Shown in pieces: positions 1 through 7,221 of a stretch of DNA of 14,306 nucleotides (positions are counted from its first letter, which is position 1; each line of letters begins with the position of its first letter). The stretch is from Acholeplasma sp. Lineage in GTDB: Bacteria > Bacillota_I > Bacilli_A > Acholeplasmatales > Acholeplasmataceae. Position numbers and translations under genes: made by a program. Below the pieces are notes generated by a model. That model did no database searches, was not told the DNA's origin, and saw only the letters and a program-made list of their open reading frames with translations. The stretch covers positions 1 to 14,306 of the forward strand of contig DURF01000160.1 in the NCBI GenBank assembly GCA_012837395.1, in the 5' to 3' direction.

Positions 1-932
1 ATTTTAAGGGCATCATCTAAATTATATAGTTTAGCATAATCTATTGCACTATAGTTATACTTATCATATCTTATTGGATAATTATTATTTAATAAATGTA
101 CCAATAAATTATATTCTCGATTAATGGTTGCTAAAGTAACAGCTTGTCTTTTAATCAGTCTTTCATATTTAGGTAACATTTGATAATTTTTTAGTAATGT
201 TTCGATTTGATACTTTTCATATATTACTGCATAATCATAAGGAGTTTCACGATTATTGTTTTTAACATCTATATATGCATCATTGTTTAATAGCGCAAGC
301 ACAGTTTCCCTTGTTCCAAACCTAGAAGCATTAAAAAGGGGTGTTTCAAAGTCTTTATTCATTAAGTTGGGATTTAGACCTTCGCTTAATAAAAAGTAGA
401 TTAAAAGGTCGTTTGTTGTTTTTGCAGCGAAGTGTAATAAGGTGTTTCCTTTATTATCTAATAATAAAAATGATTGGTTAGTAATATTTAACAAATATTT
501 TATAATATCAATATTACTTGCTAAAACAGCATAATGAACTGGGAAAAGATCGTTATTGGTTTTAGCTTTTAAATTTATCTCATTTTCTATTAGAAGATCA
601 ATCATTGTTTTATCTCCCTTAGCGGCCGCTAAGTGAAGGGGAGTTTCGCCTTTATTGTTAGAAAGATTAATATTAGTATGATTAATAATTAATAATTTAG
701 CAAGTTCAATTTTAGCTTTTCTAGCACAGTCAAAAAAAGCTGTTTCACCTTCATTATCTATTAAATTAACATCTATTTCTCGTTTTAATAATTCATTTAT
801 TACTTCATAGGCATTTCCTAAGATTGCATAGTGAAGTAACGATTTGCCATTTGTGTTTTTAATGTTTATATCATAGAGATTGTTTTTAAAATATTCAATA
901 TCATTAATCATTGCACGTTCAAAAATAGTCAT
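1..932 (-). CDS. Ankyrin-repeat protein, C-terminus cut by window edge
   Basis: An open frame of 310 codons runs from ATG at 932 to the left edge without a stop, so the C-terminus is missing. After about 25 leading residues it is built of roughly seven or eight ankyrin repeats of about 33 residues. Typical cores are GETPLHLAAAKGD, GNTLLHFAAKT and GKSLLHYAILGN, followed by a leucine-rich second helix such as MIDLLIENE. No signal peptide or membrane segment is visible, so it is probably cytoplasmic. Ankyrin repeats mediate protein-protein contacts; the partner is unknown. An in-frame TAA at 939-941 sits just upstream of the ATG, so no longer N-terminus is possible. The start lacks a nearby Shine-Dalgarno; the only good one is 31 nt upstream, beyond a palindrome. 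It follows hup on the same strand but is separated by a terminator and has its own -10, so it is probably transcribed alone. The fold assignment is firm; the function is unknown. Confidence 0.9.
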   Translation of the reverse strand, partial: MTIFERAMINDIEYFKNNLYDINIKNTNGKSLLHYAILGNAYEVINELLKREIDVNLIDNEGETAFFDCARKAKIELAKLLIINHTNINLSNNKGETPLHLAAAKGDKTMIDLLIENEINLKAKTNNDLFPVHYAVLASNIDIIKYLLNITNQSFLLLDNKGNTLLHFAAKTTNDLLIYFLLSEGLNPNLMNKDFETPLFNASRFGTRETVLALLNNDAYIDVKNNNRETPYDYAVIYEKYQIETLLKNYQMLPKYERLIKRQAVTLATINREYNLLVHLLNNNYPIRYDKYNYSAIDYAKLYNLDDALK

Positions 933-941
933 AAAGGTTTA

Positions 942-970
942 AAGATTATTTAATAATCTTTTTCCTCCTT
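942..970 (-). promoter_or_regulatory. Distant Shine-Dalgarno plus palindrome in ankyrin gene leader
   Basis: On the minus strand AAGGAGG occupies 970-964, followed by the perfect inverted repeat AAGATTATT-A-AATAATCTT (960-942), and then the ATG at 932. The linear SD-to-AUG spacer is 31 nt. Folding out the palindrome leaves about 12 nt, which is within range for initiation. The stem is AU-rich with one G-C pair, so it may be weak; it could equally be a DNA operator just downstream of the promoter. Confidence 0.6.
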
Positions 971-977
971 CTTCTTA

Positions 978-983
978 TTATAT
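978..983 (-). promoter_or_regulatory. Putative -10 box for the ankyrin gene
   Basis: A perfect TATAAT lies on the minus strand at 983-978, a few bases before the AAGGAGG at 970-964. I see no convincing -35 about 17 bp upstream, where the sequence is only A/T-rich. The transcript would start near 971, giving a leader of about 40 nt that is almost entirely the Shine-Dalgarno and palindrome. Confidence 0.45.
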
Positions 984-1023
984 CTTATTATTATCTTATC
1001 ATATATTTTTAATATTTTTCATT

Positions 1024-1066
1024 AAAAAGAAAAAGGTTCAAACAAATGTTTTTACCTTTTTCTTTT
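1024..1066 (-). terminator. Rho-independent terminator after hup
   Basis: The arms at 1054-1066 and 1025-1037 are perfectly complementary over 13 bp (AAAAGAAAAAGGT on the minus strand with its reverse complement). An inner AAAC/GTTT stem lies between them. The descending arm is itself a T-rich tract (CCTTTTTCTTTTT), as in a typical intrinsic terminator. It begins 5 nt after the hup stop codon and isolates hup from the ankyrin gene. Confidence 0.8.
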
Positions 1067-1070
1067 AAAA

Positions 1071-1346
1071 TTATTTTTTCACTGCGTCTTTAAGTAATTT
1101 CCCTGCTCTAAATGCTGGTGTTTTTTGTTCAGGAACAACAATTGTTTCTCCTGTACGTGGATTTTTTCCTACTCTTTCAGCTCTTAAACGAACCTCAAAT
1201 GTACCAAATCCAGTTACTACAACTTTTTCGCCTGTTGCAAGAGTTTCTGTAATTGTATCTAAAAATGCATCAACAACATCATTAGCTTGTTTTTGTGTAA
1301 CATTAGCATTCATTGCTACTAATGCTAGCAATTCAGTTTTATTCAT
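1071..1346 (-). CDS. hup: HU-family histone-like DNA-binding protein
   Basis: This 91-residue protein has the usual length of HU. It binds and bends DNA without strong sequence specificity, as a dimer in the nucleoid. The N-terminal helical half begins MNKTELLALVA. The signature GFGTFEVRLRAERVGKNPRTGE, spanning about residues 46-67, gives the beta-arm with the NP tip that intercalates into the minor groove. PAFRAGKLLKDAV closes the body. An ATG at 1350 is out of frame and stops within three codons, so the start at 1346 is preferred. It has AAGGAGG 8 nt upstream. The gene has its own extended -10 promoter and a terminator, so it is monocistronic, as expected for an abundant protein. It lies 95 nt after gpsA; in Bacillus spoIVA intervenes. 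Identification is essentially certain. Confidence 0.98.
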   Translation of the reverse strand: MNKTELLALVAMNANVTQKQANDVVDAFLDTITETLATGEKVVVTGFGTFEVRLRAERVGKNPRTGETIVVPEQKTPAFRAGKLLKDAVKK

Positions 1347-1374
1347 TCATTTTTCCTCCTTATTACTTTTTTAT

Positions 1375-1403
1375 ATTATAACATGAAAATAAATGTAATA
1401 CAA
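1375..1403 (-). promoter_or_regulatory. hup promoter, extended -10
   Basis: On the minus strand TATAAT at 1380-1375 is preceded by TGT, forming the extended -10 motif TGTTATAAT. Exactly 17 bp upstream is TTGTAT (1403-1398), a partial -35 match. The predicted start is near 1368, just before the ribosome-binding site at 1361-1355. Confidence 0.7.
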
Positions 1404-1441
1404 CAGTAAATTAATATTTTATCGCTTCATTATCGCATAAT

Positions 1442-2440
1442 CTAAAAATCTTCGGATTTCAATTCTCGCTTTAGTAGTTTTTCAAGTGCAGCTTTAACAG
1501 TTAATTTACCTTCTAGTATTTCATGTGCATCGTTAATCATCGGTAGTTCGATATTATGTTTTTCTGATAAATTATTTAAGGCATAAATTGTTCTAAAACC
1601 TTCAATTGTTTGGGTTGAATGAGCGTAAATTTCTTCTTGAGTCATCCCTTCACCAATTTTCTTACCACCTTGAAAGTTTCTTGAGTTTTCACTTGATGCG
1701 GTAACTATTAAATCACCTATTCCAGTTAGTCCAAAGGCAGTTTCTCTTCTACCGCCCATGAGTTCGACCACTTTAACTACTTCTAAAATTCCTCTTGTAA
1801 TAACAGCTGCACGAGCATTTTCACCAAGTCCTAGCCCGGTGGTTGCTCCACTAATAACTGCAATAGCGTTTTTAACTGCACCACCAACTTCACTACCGAT
1901 TAAATCATTTGAAGTATAGATTCGCATATATGTTTGATTAGCAAACATATTTTGAACCATTAAAGCTAATTCTTCGTTTTCACTAGCACTTACAAGTAGG
2001 GTAATTTGTCTTTCAATAACTTCTTCTGCATGACTTGGACCAGTTAAACAGACAAATCCTTCTAAATTATTTTGATTTATTTCATCAACAACTATTTCTG
2101 AGACACGTTTTAATGTGTTTGGCTCAATTCCTTTGGAAACATTTATAAATATACTTTTTGAATTTATAAATTTATTCATTGAAATTAATACATCACGAAC
2201 TACTTTTGTTGGCACAGCAAGCATATAAATATTAGAATAATTAATTACATCTTCTAAATTAGATGTAGCAGTAATCATTTCATTTAATTTGTTTTTAAAG
2301 ATTGGATGAATATGATTATTATTAATTTCATTTACATAATTTTCATTAATTTCATAAATTAAAACTTCATGATTATTATCTTTTAATAATTGAGCAAGGG
2401 TAGTTCCCCATGCTCCACCACCTATAATGCTTACTTTCAT
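1442..2440 (-). CDS. gpsA: Glycerol-3-phosphate dehydrogenase [NAD(P)+]
   Basis: The enzyme reduces dihydroxyacetone phosphate to sn-glycerol 3-phosphate, the backbone for membrane phospholipids, in the cytosol. The 332 residues match the family. The N-terminal Rossmann motif is GGGAWG at 7-12. VPTK (76-79) and VSKGIEP (101-107, K103) line the nucleotide and substrate site. LTGPSHAEE is at 132-140. GGAVKNAIA (K190, the presumed catalytic lysine), TGIGDLIVT (D243) and SRN (253-255) complete the active site. The ATG at 2440 overlaps the der TGA by four bases (ATGA), so the two are translationally coupled. AAGGAAG upstream serves as Shine-Dalgarno. It is the last gene of the cmk-rpsA-der-gpsA operon. 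No convincing terminator follows its TAG. Confidence 0.97.
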   Translation of the reverse strand: MKVSIIGGGAWGTTLAQLLKDNNHEVLIYEINENYVNEINNNHIHPIFKNKLNEMITATSNLEDVINYSNIYMLAVPTKVVRDVLISMNKFINSKSIFINVSKGIEPNTLKRVSEIVVDEINQNNLEGFVCLTGPSHAEEVIERQITLLVSASENEELALMVQNMFANQTYMRIYTSNDLIGSEVGGAVKNAIAVISGATTGLGLGENARAAVITRGILEVVKVVELMGGRRETAFGLTGIGDLIVTASSENSRNFQGGKKIGEGMTQEEIYAHSTQTIEGFRTIYALNNLSEKHNIELPMINDAHEILEGKLTVKAALEKLLKRELKSEDF

Positions 2441-3747
2441 TCTTCTTCCTTCTTTCTTAATACTAATTTAATTGGTGTTCCTGTAAAATCAATTGAGTTT
2501 CTTAATTGATTATTTAAATATCGTAAATATGAAAAATGGACATAATTAGGATTATTAACAAATAATAAAAACGTTGGTGGTTTATTGTTAACTTGTGTTA
2601 TATAACTAAAACTAGCTTTTCCCTTATTATGAGTCGGTGTTGGATTCATCGCAAGTGCTTCTTGTAGTATTTGATTTAAAATACTTGTTTTAACTTCTTT
2701 AGTATAGTTTTCATACGCTAGGTCGATTGCTGGAAATATCGTTGTAATTCTTTGGTTTTTTAAAGCTGATGTAAAAACTATTTCTGCATAATCTAAAAAT
2801 GGAAACTCATCTTTAATATGTTTAACCATTTTATGCATTGTCTTATCATCTTTTTCAACAATGTCCCACTTGTTAACAACAATAATTATTGCCTTATTTG
2901 CATCAATTGCATAACCTGCGACATTTTTATCTTGTTCAACAATTCCTTCTGCACCATCTAAAACTAATAATACAACGTCAGATTTTTCGATTGCGTTAAT
3001 TGTTCTTATGACACTGTATTTATCAGTTGATTCATAAATTCTACCACGTTTTTTAATACCCGCGGTATCAATTGCTGTATATTTTTTATTATTAAATTCA
3101 AATTTTGAATCAATCGCGTCAGTTGTTGTTCCAGATATTTCACTAACAATCACACGATTTTCACCTAAAATACTATTTGTTAGTGAAGATTTACCAACGT
3201 TTGGTCTACCTATAATTGAAAATTTAATTGAATCATCTACAACAACTTCATCATGATCACCCATTTGATAAATGATTTTATCCAATAAATCACCAATTCC
3301 AATGCCATGATTAGTTGAAACTGCAATTGGATCATCAAATCCTAATTGATAAAAATCATATATATTATGCATTTGATTAACATCATCAATTTTATTAACT
3401 GCTAAAATTACCGGTTTTTTAGTTTGATATAAAAGATTAGCAATATAATTATCACCATCAGTTATTCCTACTTTTCCATCAGTTAAAAATATTATTAAGT
3501 CAGCTTCATCCATTGCTAAGTTAACTTGTTCCTTAATTTGACTTAAAAAGGGCACATCGATAATATCGATGCCCCCTGTATCAATTACATTAAAAGTTTT
3601 AGTTAACCATTCTGCTTTTGCATATATGCGGTCTCTTGTTACGCCTTCTTCATCGTTAGTAATTGAAATTCTTTCTCCAACTATACGATTAAAAAGACTT
3701 GATTTACCAACATTAGGTCGCCCTACTATGGCTACTACAAACGGCAT
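2437..3747 (-). CDS. der: Ribosome-assembly GTPase Der (EngA)
   Basis: Der has two GTPase domains in one chain and helps mature the 50S ribosomal subunit. Domain 1 has the P-loop GRPNVGKS at 9-16, T37 in switch I, DTGG at 56-59 and NKID at 118-121. Domain 2 has GRPNVGKS from 180, DTAG at 227-230 followed by IKKRGR, and NKWD at 292-295. A KH-like domain fills about 355-436 and ends in a basic-acidic tail (LRKKEEE). The length of 436 equals that of Bacillus Der. The gene starts 13 nt after the rpsA stop with AAAGG about 10 nt upstream of the ATG. It ends in TGA, overlapping gpsA. The TGA stop supports standard code use. All motifs are intact. Confidence 0.98.
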   Translation of the reverse strand: MPFVVAIVGRPNVGKSSLFNRIVGERISITNDEEGVTRDRIYAKAEWLTKTFNVIDTGGIDIIDVPFLSQIKEQVNLAMDEADLIIFLTDGKVGITDGDNYIANLLYQTKKPVILAVNKIDDVNQMHNIYDFYQLGFDDPIAVSTNHGIGIGDLLDKIIYQMGDHDEVVVDDSIKFSIIGRPNVGKSSLTNSILGENRVIVSEISGTTTDAIDSKFEFNNKKYTAIDTAGIKKRGRIYESTDKYSVIRTINAIEKSDVVLLVLDGAEGIVEQDKNVAGYAIDANKAIIIVVNKWDIVEKDDKTMHKMVKHIKDEFPFLDYAEIVFTSALKNQRITTIFPAIDLAYENYTKEVKTSILNQILQEALAMNPTPTHNKGKASFSYITQVNNKPPTFLLFVNNPNYVHFSYLRYLNNQLRNSIDFTGTPIKLVLRKKEEE

Positions 3748-3760
3748 TAAATCACAACCT

Positions 3761-5152
3761 TTATTCTTTTAAATCTTCACCGATTAAATCGCCGATTGTT
3801 TGACCGCTATTTTCTTCTTCACTTTCTAAATATTTTTCGAAAGTTTCACGGTCTTTCTTTTCTAACACTTTAACAATAGATAATCTCAAATTCCAATTTT
3901 TATGATTTGCTTCTGTTACTAATGCTTGATCGATTTTATCTCCAACTGAGAAGTATGCACTTATTTGATTTGCATTTTCTCTTAAAGCTTCATTAGCAGG
4001 TATAAATCCATTTATACCATCAACTAATACTTCTAGTCCACTATCTTTAACGTCAGTAATTTCTGCACTTACAATATCACCACGTTTAAATGTAACATTT
4101 TTCCATGGGTTATCTTCTAATTGGCGTTTTGATAGGCCTATTTTTTCACTCTTTAAGTCTAGTCTAATAATTGCAAGTGTTATTTCATCATCAATGTTAA
4201 CATGGCTATCAAAATTATCATTTGGATTCCATGAATATTCATTTTTATGTAATAATCCTCTTACATCTTGAGCTACTTCAACAATTAATCCAAATGGTAA
4301 TTTTTGAACTACTTTACCAGTAACTTCATCACCAACTTTATTGTTTGCAGCAAATTCTTCAAACGGTGTTGGAACTAATGCTTTCATTGATAAGTCTAGT
4401 CTATTACCTTCTTTTTTAATTACTTTAACTTGAACTTCTTGGCCTTCAGTTAAAACATCTTCTAACTTATCAATACGGTAGTGTGAAACTTGTGAAATTC
4501 TTAATAATCCGACAATATTTTCAAATCTAACATTAGCAGCATGTTTTTCTAATTTATCAATTGTACCAGTTAAAATATCTCCAGTATTAATTGAATCAAG
4601 TTCTTGTTGTCTTTCTTCCATTCTTTGTTCGTAAGCTTCTTTTCTTTCGCGTTCGAAAATTTCTTTTCTAGAACCTATAATTCTAGTAAATCTTCCACGT
4701 CTACTTGCTTCAATAATGTTAATTTTTAAAACTTTGCCTTTTAATTTAGCTTTTTCTTCAATAAGTTCATAATCTAGTAAAGTAAATGGTAAAAACACTT
4801 CATAACCTAAATAATCTAGTAAAATACCTTTTTCAGCTACTTTTTTAACTTTAGCATCGACTTCTTCTTTCGATTCTACTAAATCAACAATTAGATTGAA
4901 GTTTTCTTTTTTAATTATTGGAAGTCTTGACATTAAAATTAACGGTGGTTCTTCCGTGATTTTTTGGATACGTCCCTTAACAGTATCTCCTTCTTTTACT
5001 ACATTAGCAAACGTGTCTAAACTTGGATCATAATTGTCAATGTGCATTCTTGCTTCAGTAAAATATTTAACATCTATTAAGATGGTATTATCAGTAACCT
5101 CAACAACTTTCCCTTCTACGATGTCTCCTACTTTTAATATTTTAATTTCCAT
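3761..5152 (-). CDS. rpsA: S1-domain protein, ribosomal protein S1 homologue
   Basis: From the ATG at 5152 this is 463 residues. S1 OB-fold repeats lie at about 8-77, 95-162, 190-258, 274-345 and 357-430, with a charged helix at 163-187 and an acidic tail. The third repeat (TGTIDKLEKHAANVRFENI) and fifth (GDIVSAEITDVKDSGLEVLV) are clearest; the second is divergent. Such proteins bind mRNA on the 30S subunit. Bacillus YpfD has four S1 repeats, so five is slightly long. An in-frame TTG at 5161 would add three residues, but GGAG at 5166-5163 is only one base from it and ten from the ATG, so I chose the ATG. The gene overlaps cmk by 11 nt and precedes der by 13 nt, a familiar Firmicutes arrangement. 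Whether it acts as true S1 or in another RNA role cannot be told here. Confidence 0.93.
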   Translation of the reverse strand: MEIKILKVGDIVEGKVVEVTDNTILIDVKYFTEARMHIDNYDPSLDTFANVVKEGDTVKGRIQKITEEPPLILMSRLPIIKKENFNLIVDLVESKEEVDAKVKKVAEKGILLDYLGYEVFLPFTLLDYELIEEKAKLKGKVLKINIIEASRRGRFTRIIGSRKEIFERERKEAYEQRMEERQQELDSINTGDILTGTIDKLEKHAANVRFENIVGLLRISQVSHYRIDKLEDVLTEGQEVQVKVIKKEGNRLDLSMKALVPTPFEEFAANNKVGDEVTGKVVQKLPFGLIVEVAQDVRGLLHKNEYSWNPNDNFDSHVNIDDEITLAIIRLDLKSEKIGLSKRQLEDNPWKNVTFKRGDIVSAEITDVKDSGLEVLVDGINGFIPANEALRENANQISAYFSVGDKIDQALVTEANHKNWNLRLSIVKVLEKKDRETFEKYLESEEENSGQTIGDLIGEDLKE

Positions 5153-5813
5153 CTTTTTCAATCTCCTTTTTTTCTATCAATATTATTATTTTTTCTACTA
5201 CTTGCTCGATAGTTAAATAAGTAGTATCTAATACGATTGCATCTTCTGCTTTTTTAAGCGGTGACTCTTCTCTCGTTGAGTCTTTTTTATCTCTTATTTT
5301 TATTTCTTCAATAACTTCTCTTATATCTTTATTTACACCCTTTAAAAGATTTTCTTCATATCTTCTCTTAGCTCTTTCCTCAACGTTTGCAGTTAAAAAA
5401 ACTTTTAAGTTAGCGTTCGGTAAAACTACTGTCCCAATATCTCTGCCATCCATTACGACATTAATTCCTTCAGTTGCTTTTCTTTGTAAGTCAACCATTT
5501 TCTTTCTAACATATGGAAAACTTGAAACCAGTGATACATTTTTAGTAACTTCTTCAGATCTAATATCTTTACTTACATTTTTACCTTCTAAATATATTTT
5601 ATCATTAACATAAGAAATTTTTATCTTATCAAGAAATGTATATTCATCTTCGTTATTTAAATTTATCTTGTTATTAATTGCCCATAAGGTAACTGCACGA
5701 TACATTGCTCCTGTGTCAATATGGGTCCAATTTAACCTTTTTGCAACAAGAGAACTGATTGTACTTTTTCCCGATCCAGCTGGACCATCAATGGCTACAT
5801 GAAATTCTTTCAT
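5142..5813 (-). CDS. cmk: Cytidylate kinase
   Basis: Cmk phosphorylates CMP and dCMP to the diphosphates with ATP, feeding RNA, DNA and phospholipid precursor pools. The 223 residues are standard. The P-loop GPAGSGKST is at 10-18. IDTGAMYRA (32-40) and DGRDIGT (122-128) form the nucleotide-binding motifs. RDKKDSTREESPLKKAEDA (174-192) is the lid and CMP-contacting region. The ATG at 5813 is the first gene start after a good promoter. Its ribosome-binding site is an unusual run of five Gs (GGGGG, 5824-5820), which would pair with the anti-SD using a G-U wobble. The gene opens the cmk-rpsA-der-gpsA operon and overlaps rpsA. Confidence 0.97.
   Translation of the reverse strand: MKEFHVAIDGPAGSGKSTISSLVAKRLNWTHIDTGAMYRAVTLWAINNKINLNNEDEYTFLDKIKISYVNDKIYLEGKNVSKDIRSEEVTKNVSLVSSFPYVRKKMVDLQRKATEGINVVMDGRDIGTVVLPNANLKVFLTANVEERAKRRYEENLLKGVNKDIREVIEEIKIRDKKDSTREESPLKKAEDAIVLDTTYLTIEQVVEKIIILIEKKEIEKDGN
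5163..5170 (-). promoter_or_regulatory. Ribosome-binding site that decides the rpsA start
   Basis: AAAAGGAG lies on the minus strand inside the cmk coding region. It is too close to the TTG at 5161 and well spaced for the ATG at 5152, so the shorter rpsA product is favoured. Confidence 0.75.
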
Positions 5814-5834
5814 AAAGTACCCCCACTAAAGTCT

Positions 5835-5863
5835 ATTATATCATATATTATATGAATTGTTAG
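5835..5863 (-). promoter_or_regulatory. Promoter for the cmk-rpsA-der-gpsA operon
   Basis: TATAAT at 5840-5835 on the minus strand is preceded by TGA, an extended -10 (TGATATAAT). CTAACA (5863-5858), matching four of six -35 positions, is 17 bp upstream. A second TATAAT at 5852-5847 could be an alternative -10. The predicted start is near 5828, just before the G-rich ribosome-binding site. Confidence 0.65.
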
Positions 5864-5872
5864 AATTTGTTA

Positions 5873-6610
5873 TTATTTTTTTCTTTTGTATTGATTAGCA
5901 TATAATTTTTTTATTTCGTGAATTGTTAGTTCTCTAAAGCCGCCTCTTTTAATACCTTTTAAAGTTAAAAAGTCATAACGAATTCTTGTTAAAGTTTTAA
6001 CAGGATGATTAATAGCTTCAAACATTTTTCTTATTTGACGATTTTTACCTTCAGTTAAAACTACATTTAGAAGTGTTGATTGATTTTCTTTATCTAATTC
6101 AATAATATTAACCGACTTAGCAACAGCTAAATAATTATCATCTATAATTACTCCTTTACGGAATGCAATTAGTTTCTTTCTTACGATAATTCCTTTAACC
6201 CTAACAATATATTCTTTTTCAACATCAAACTCTGGTCTAGTTAGAATTTGTGTTAATTCACCATCATTTGTTAATAATAAAATACCAGCTGAATCATAAT
6301 CAAGTCTACCAACTGGATAAATTCTTTTATCTTTAAATTCATCAGTTAACAAATCTAGGACAATTCTTCGGTTTTTATCATCACTTGTTGTTGAAATATA
6401 ACCAGTTGGTTTATTCATTAACAAATAGATTTTTTTAGCTTCTTTAATTGGTTTATTATCAACTAATATAATATCATCATCATTAACTTTAGTGCCAAGT
6501 TCAGTAACTACTAGACCATTTACCTTAACTCTACCTTCTAAAATCATTTCTTCTGCTTTTCGGCGTGATGCAATATTTGTTTTAGCGATAACTTTTTGTA
6601 ATCTTTCCAT
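5873..6610 (-). CDS. rluB: RsuA/RluB-family rRNA pseudouridine synthase
   Basis: The enzyme isomerises a uridine in ribosomal RNA to pseudouridine. The 245 residues begin with an S4 RNA-binding domain (about 2-48: ERLQKVIAKTNIASRRKAEE). The catalytic domain follows with NKPTGYIST (66-74), the active-site motif GRLDYDSAG (101-109, catalytic D104) and EGKNRQIRKMFEA (187-199). All features of the RsuA/RluB/RluE/RluF family are present. Placement upstream of cmk suggests the Bacillus-type RluB that acts on 23S rRNA, but the target site is inferred. The ATG at 6610 has GAGG about 10 nt upstream. That site lies just past a terminator-like hairpin after efp with no room for a promoter, so expression may depend on read-through. 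No terminator follows; the cmk promoter comes next. Confidence 0.93.
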   Translation of the reverse strand: MERLQKVIAKTNIASRRKAEEMILEGRVKVNGLVVTELGTKVNDDDIILVDNKPIKEAKKIYLLMNKPTGYISTTSDDKNRRIVLDLLTDEFKDKRIYPVGRLDYDSAGILLLTNDGELTQILTRPEFDVEKEYIVRVKGIIVRKKLIAFRKGVIIDDNYLAVAKSVNIIELDKENQSTLLNVVLTEGKNRQIRKMFEAINHPVKTLTRIRYDFLTLKGIKRGGFRELTIHEIKKLYANQYKRKK

Positions 6611-6627
6611 TTTTAAATTTTCCTCAT

Positions 6628-6649
6628 AAATAAAAAGGCTTATTAGCCT
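6628..6649 (-). terminator. Compact terminator or attenuator after efp
   Basis: On the minus strand AGGCT (6649-6645) pairs with AGCCT (6640-6636) around an AATA loop, followed by TTTTTATTTA (from 6636). It starts within 3 nt of the efp stop. The stem is only 5 bp but is GC-rich for this genome. The rluB ribosome-binding site comes directly afterwards. Confidence 0.65.
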
Positions 6650-6651
6650 GT

Positions 6652-7221
6652 TTATTTTTCTCTTGAAACATAGCTTCCATCATAAGTTGAAACTACTATT
6701 CTTTCTCCTTGTTCAATAAATAGTGGTACTTTAACTAATAATCCTGTTTCAAGTACTGCGTCTTTAGAAGCATTAGTTTTTGTATCACCTTTAACACCCG
6801 GTACTGTATCAGTAACTGTTAGTGTTACGTTATCAGGTAAATTAATTCCTAAAACTTCACTATTATTAAATATTAATACTTCAACAACCATACCTTCATA
6901 AATGTATTTAAGTTGTTCTTTTATATTGTCTTCTAGCAATTCAATTTGTTCATATGTTTCATTATTCATAAATACATGCATTGTTCCATTTGCATATAGA
7001 TATTGCATTTTTTCACGATTAATTAAAGCTTTTTTAACTTTTATACCAGCATTAAATGTATGATCAATAATTGATCCTGTTCTTAAATTTCTTAATTTAG
7101 AACGGACAAAAGCACTACCTTTACCTGGTTTAACATGTAAAAATTCAATAATTTGATAAATGTTTCCTTCAAATTCAATTGTCATATTTGTTTTAAATTC
7201 GTTTGTTGATACCACAAACAT
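6652..7221 (-). CDS. efp: Translation elongation factor P
   Basis: EF-P binds between the P and E sites and relieves ribosomes stalled on polyproline. The product is 189 residues from ATG 7221, against about 185 in Bacillus. The N-terminal KOW-like domain has HVKPGKGSAFVRSKLRNLRTG with the loop lysine (K34) that is modified in many bacteria. An OB domain (about 67-125) and a C-terminal OB domain ending GERIVVSTYDGSYVSREK follow. The start is awkward. GTG at 7224 and ATG at 7221 both overlap the near-perfect Shine-Dalgarno GAGGTGAT (7227-7220), and family alignment (Bacillus MISVNDF against VVSTNEF here) suggests the natural start is two or three codons later. I list the ATG. The gene has its own promoter just after the preceding kinase-like gene, and a hairpin terminator. 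Confidence 0.95.
   Translation of the reverse strand: MFVVSTNEFKTNMTIEFEGNIYQIIEFLHVKPGKGSAFVRSKLRNLRTGSIIDHTFNAGIKVKKALINREKMQYLYANGTMHVFMNNETYEQIELLEDNIKEQLKYIYEGMVVEVLIFNNSEVLGINLPDNVTLTVTDTVPGVKGDTKTNASKDAVLETGLLVKVPLFIEQGERIVVSTYDGSYVSREK

Noticed and set aside
1442..1460. Possible terminator after gpsA (AAATC-CGAA-GATTT followed by Ts)
   Set aside because: The stem is only five mostly A-T pairs and lies within the last codons of gpsA; too weak to call.
3555..3571. Perfect 7-bp inverted repeat CATCGAT-AAT-ATCGATG inside der
   Set aside because: It follows from the repeated Ile-Asp codons of the GIDIID stretch after the G3 motif; no regulatory context is visible.
3569..3772. Plus-strand 67-codon frame opposite the start of der
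   Set aside because: It is antisense to the Der P-loop region and has no independent support.
5034..5216. Plus-strand 60-codon frame with a Tyr/Phe-rich end opposite the cmk-rpsA overlap
   Set aside because: The hydrophobic run is the antisense of Lys/Glu/Ile codons; no start signal.
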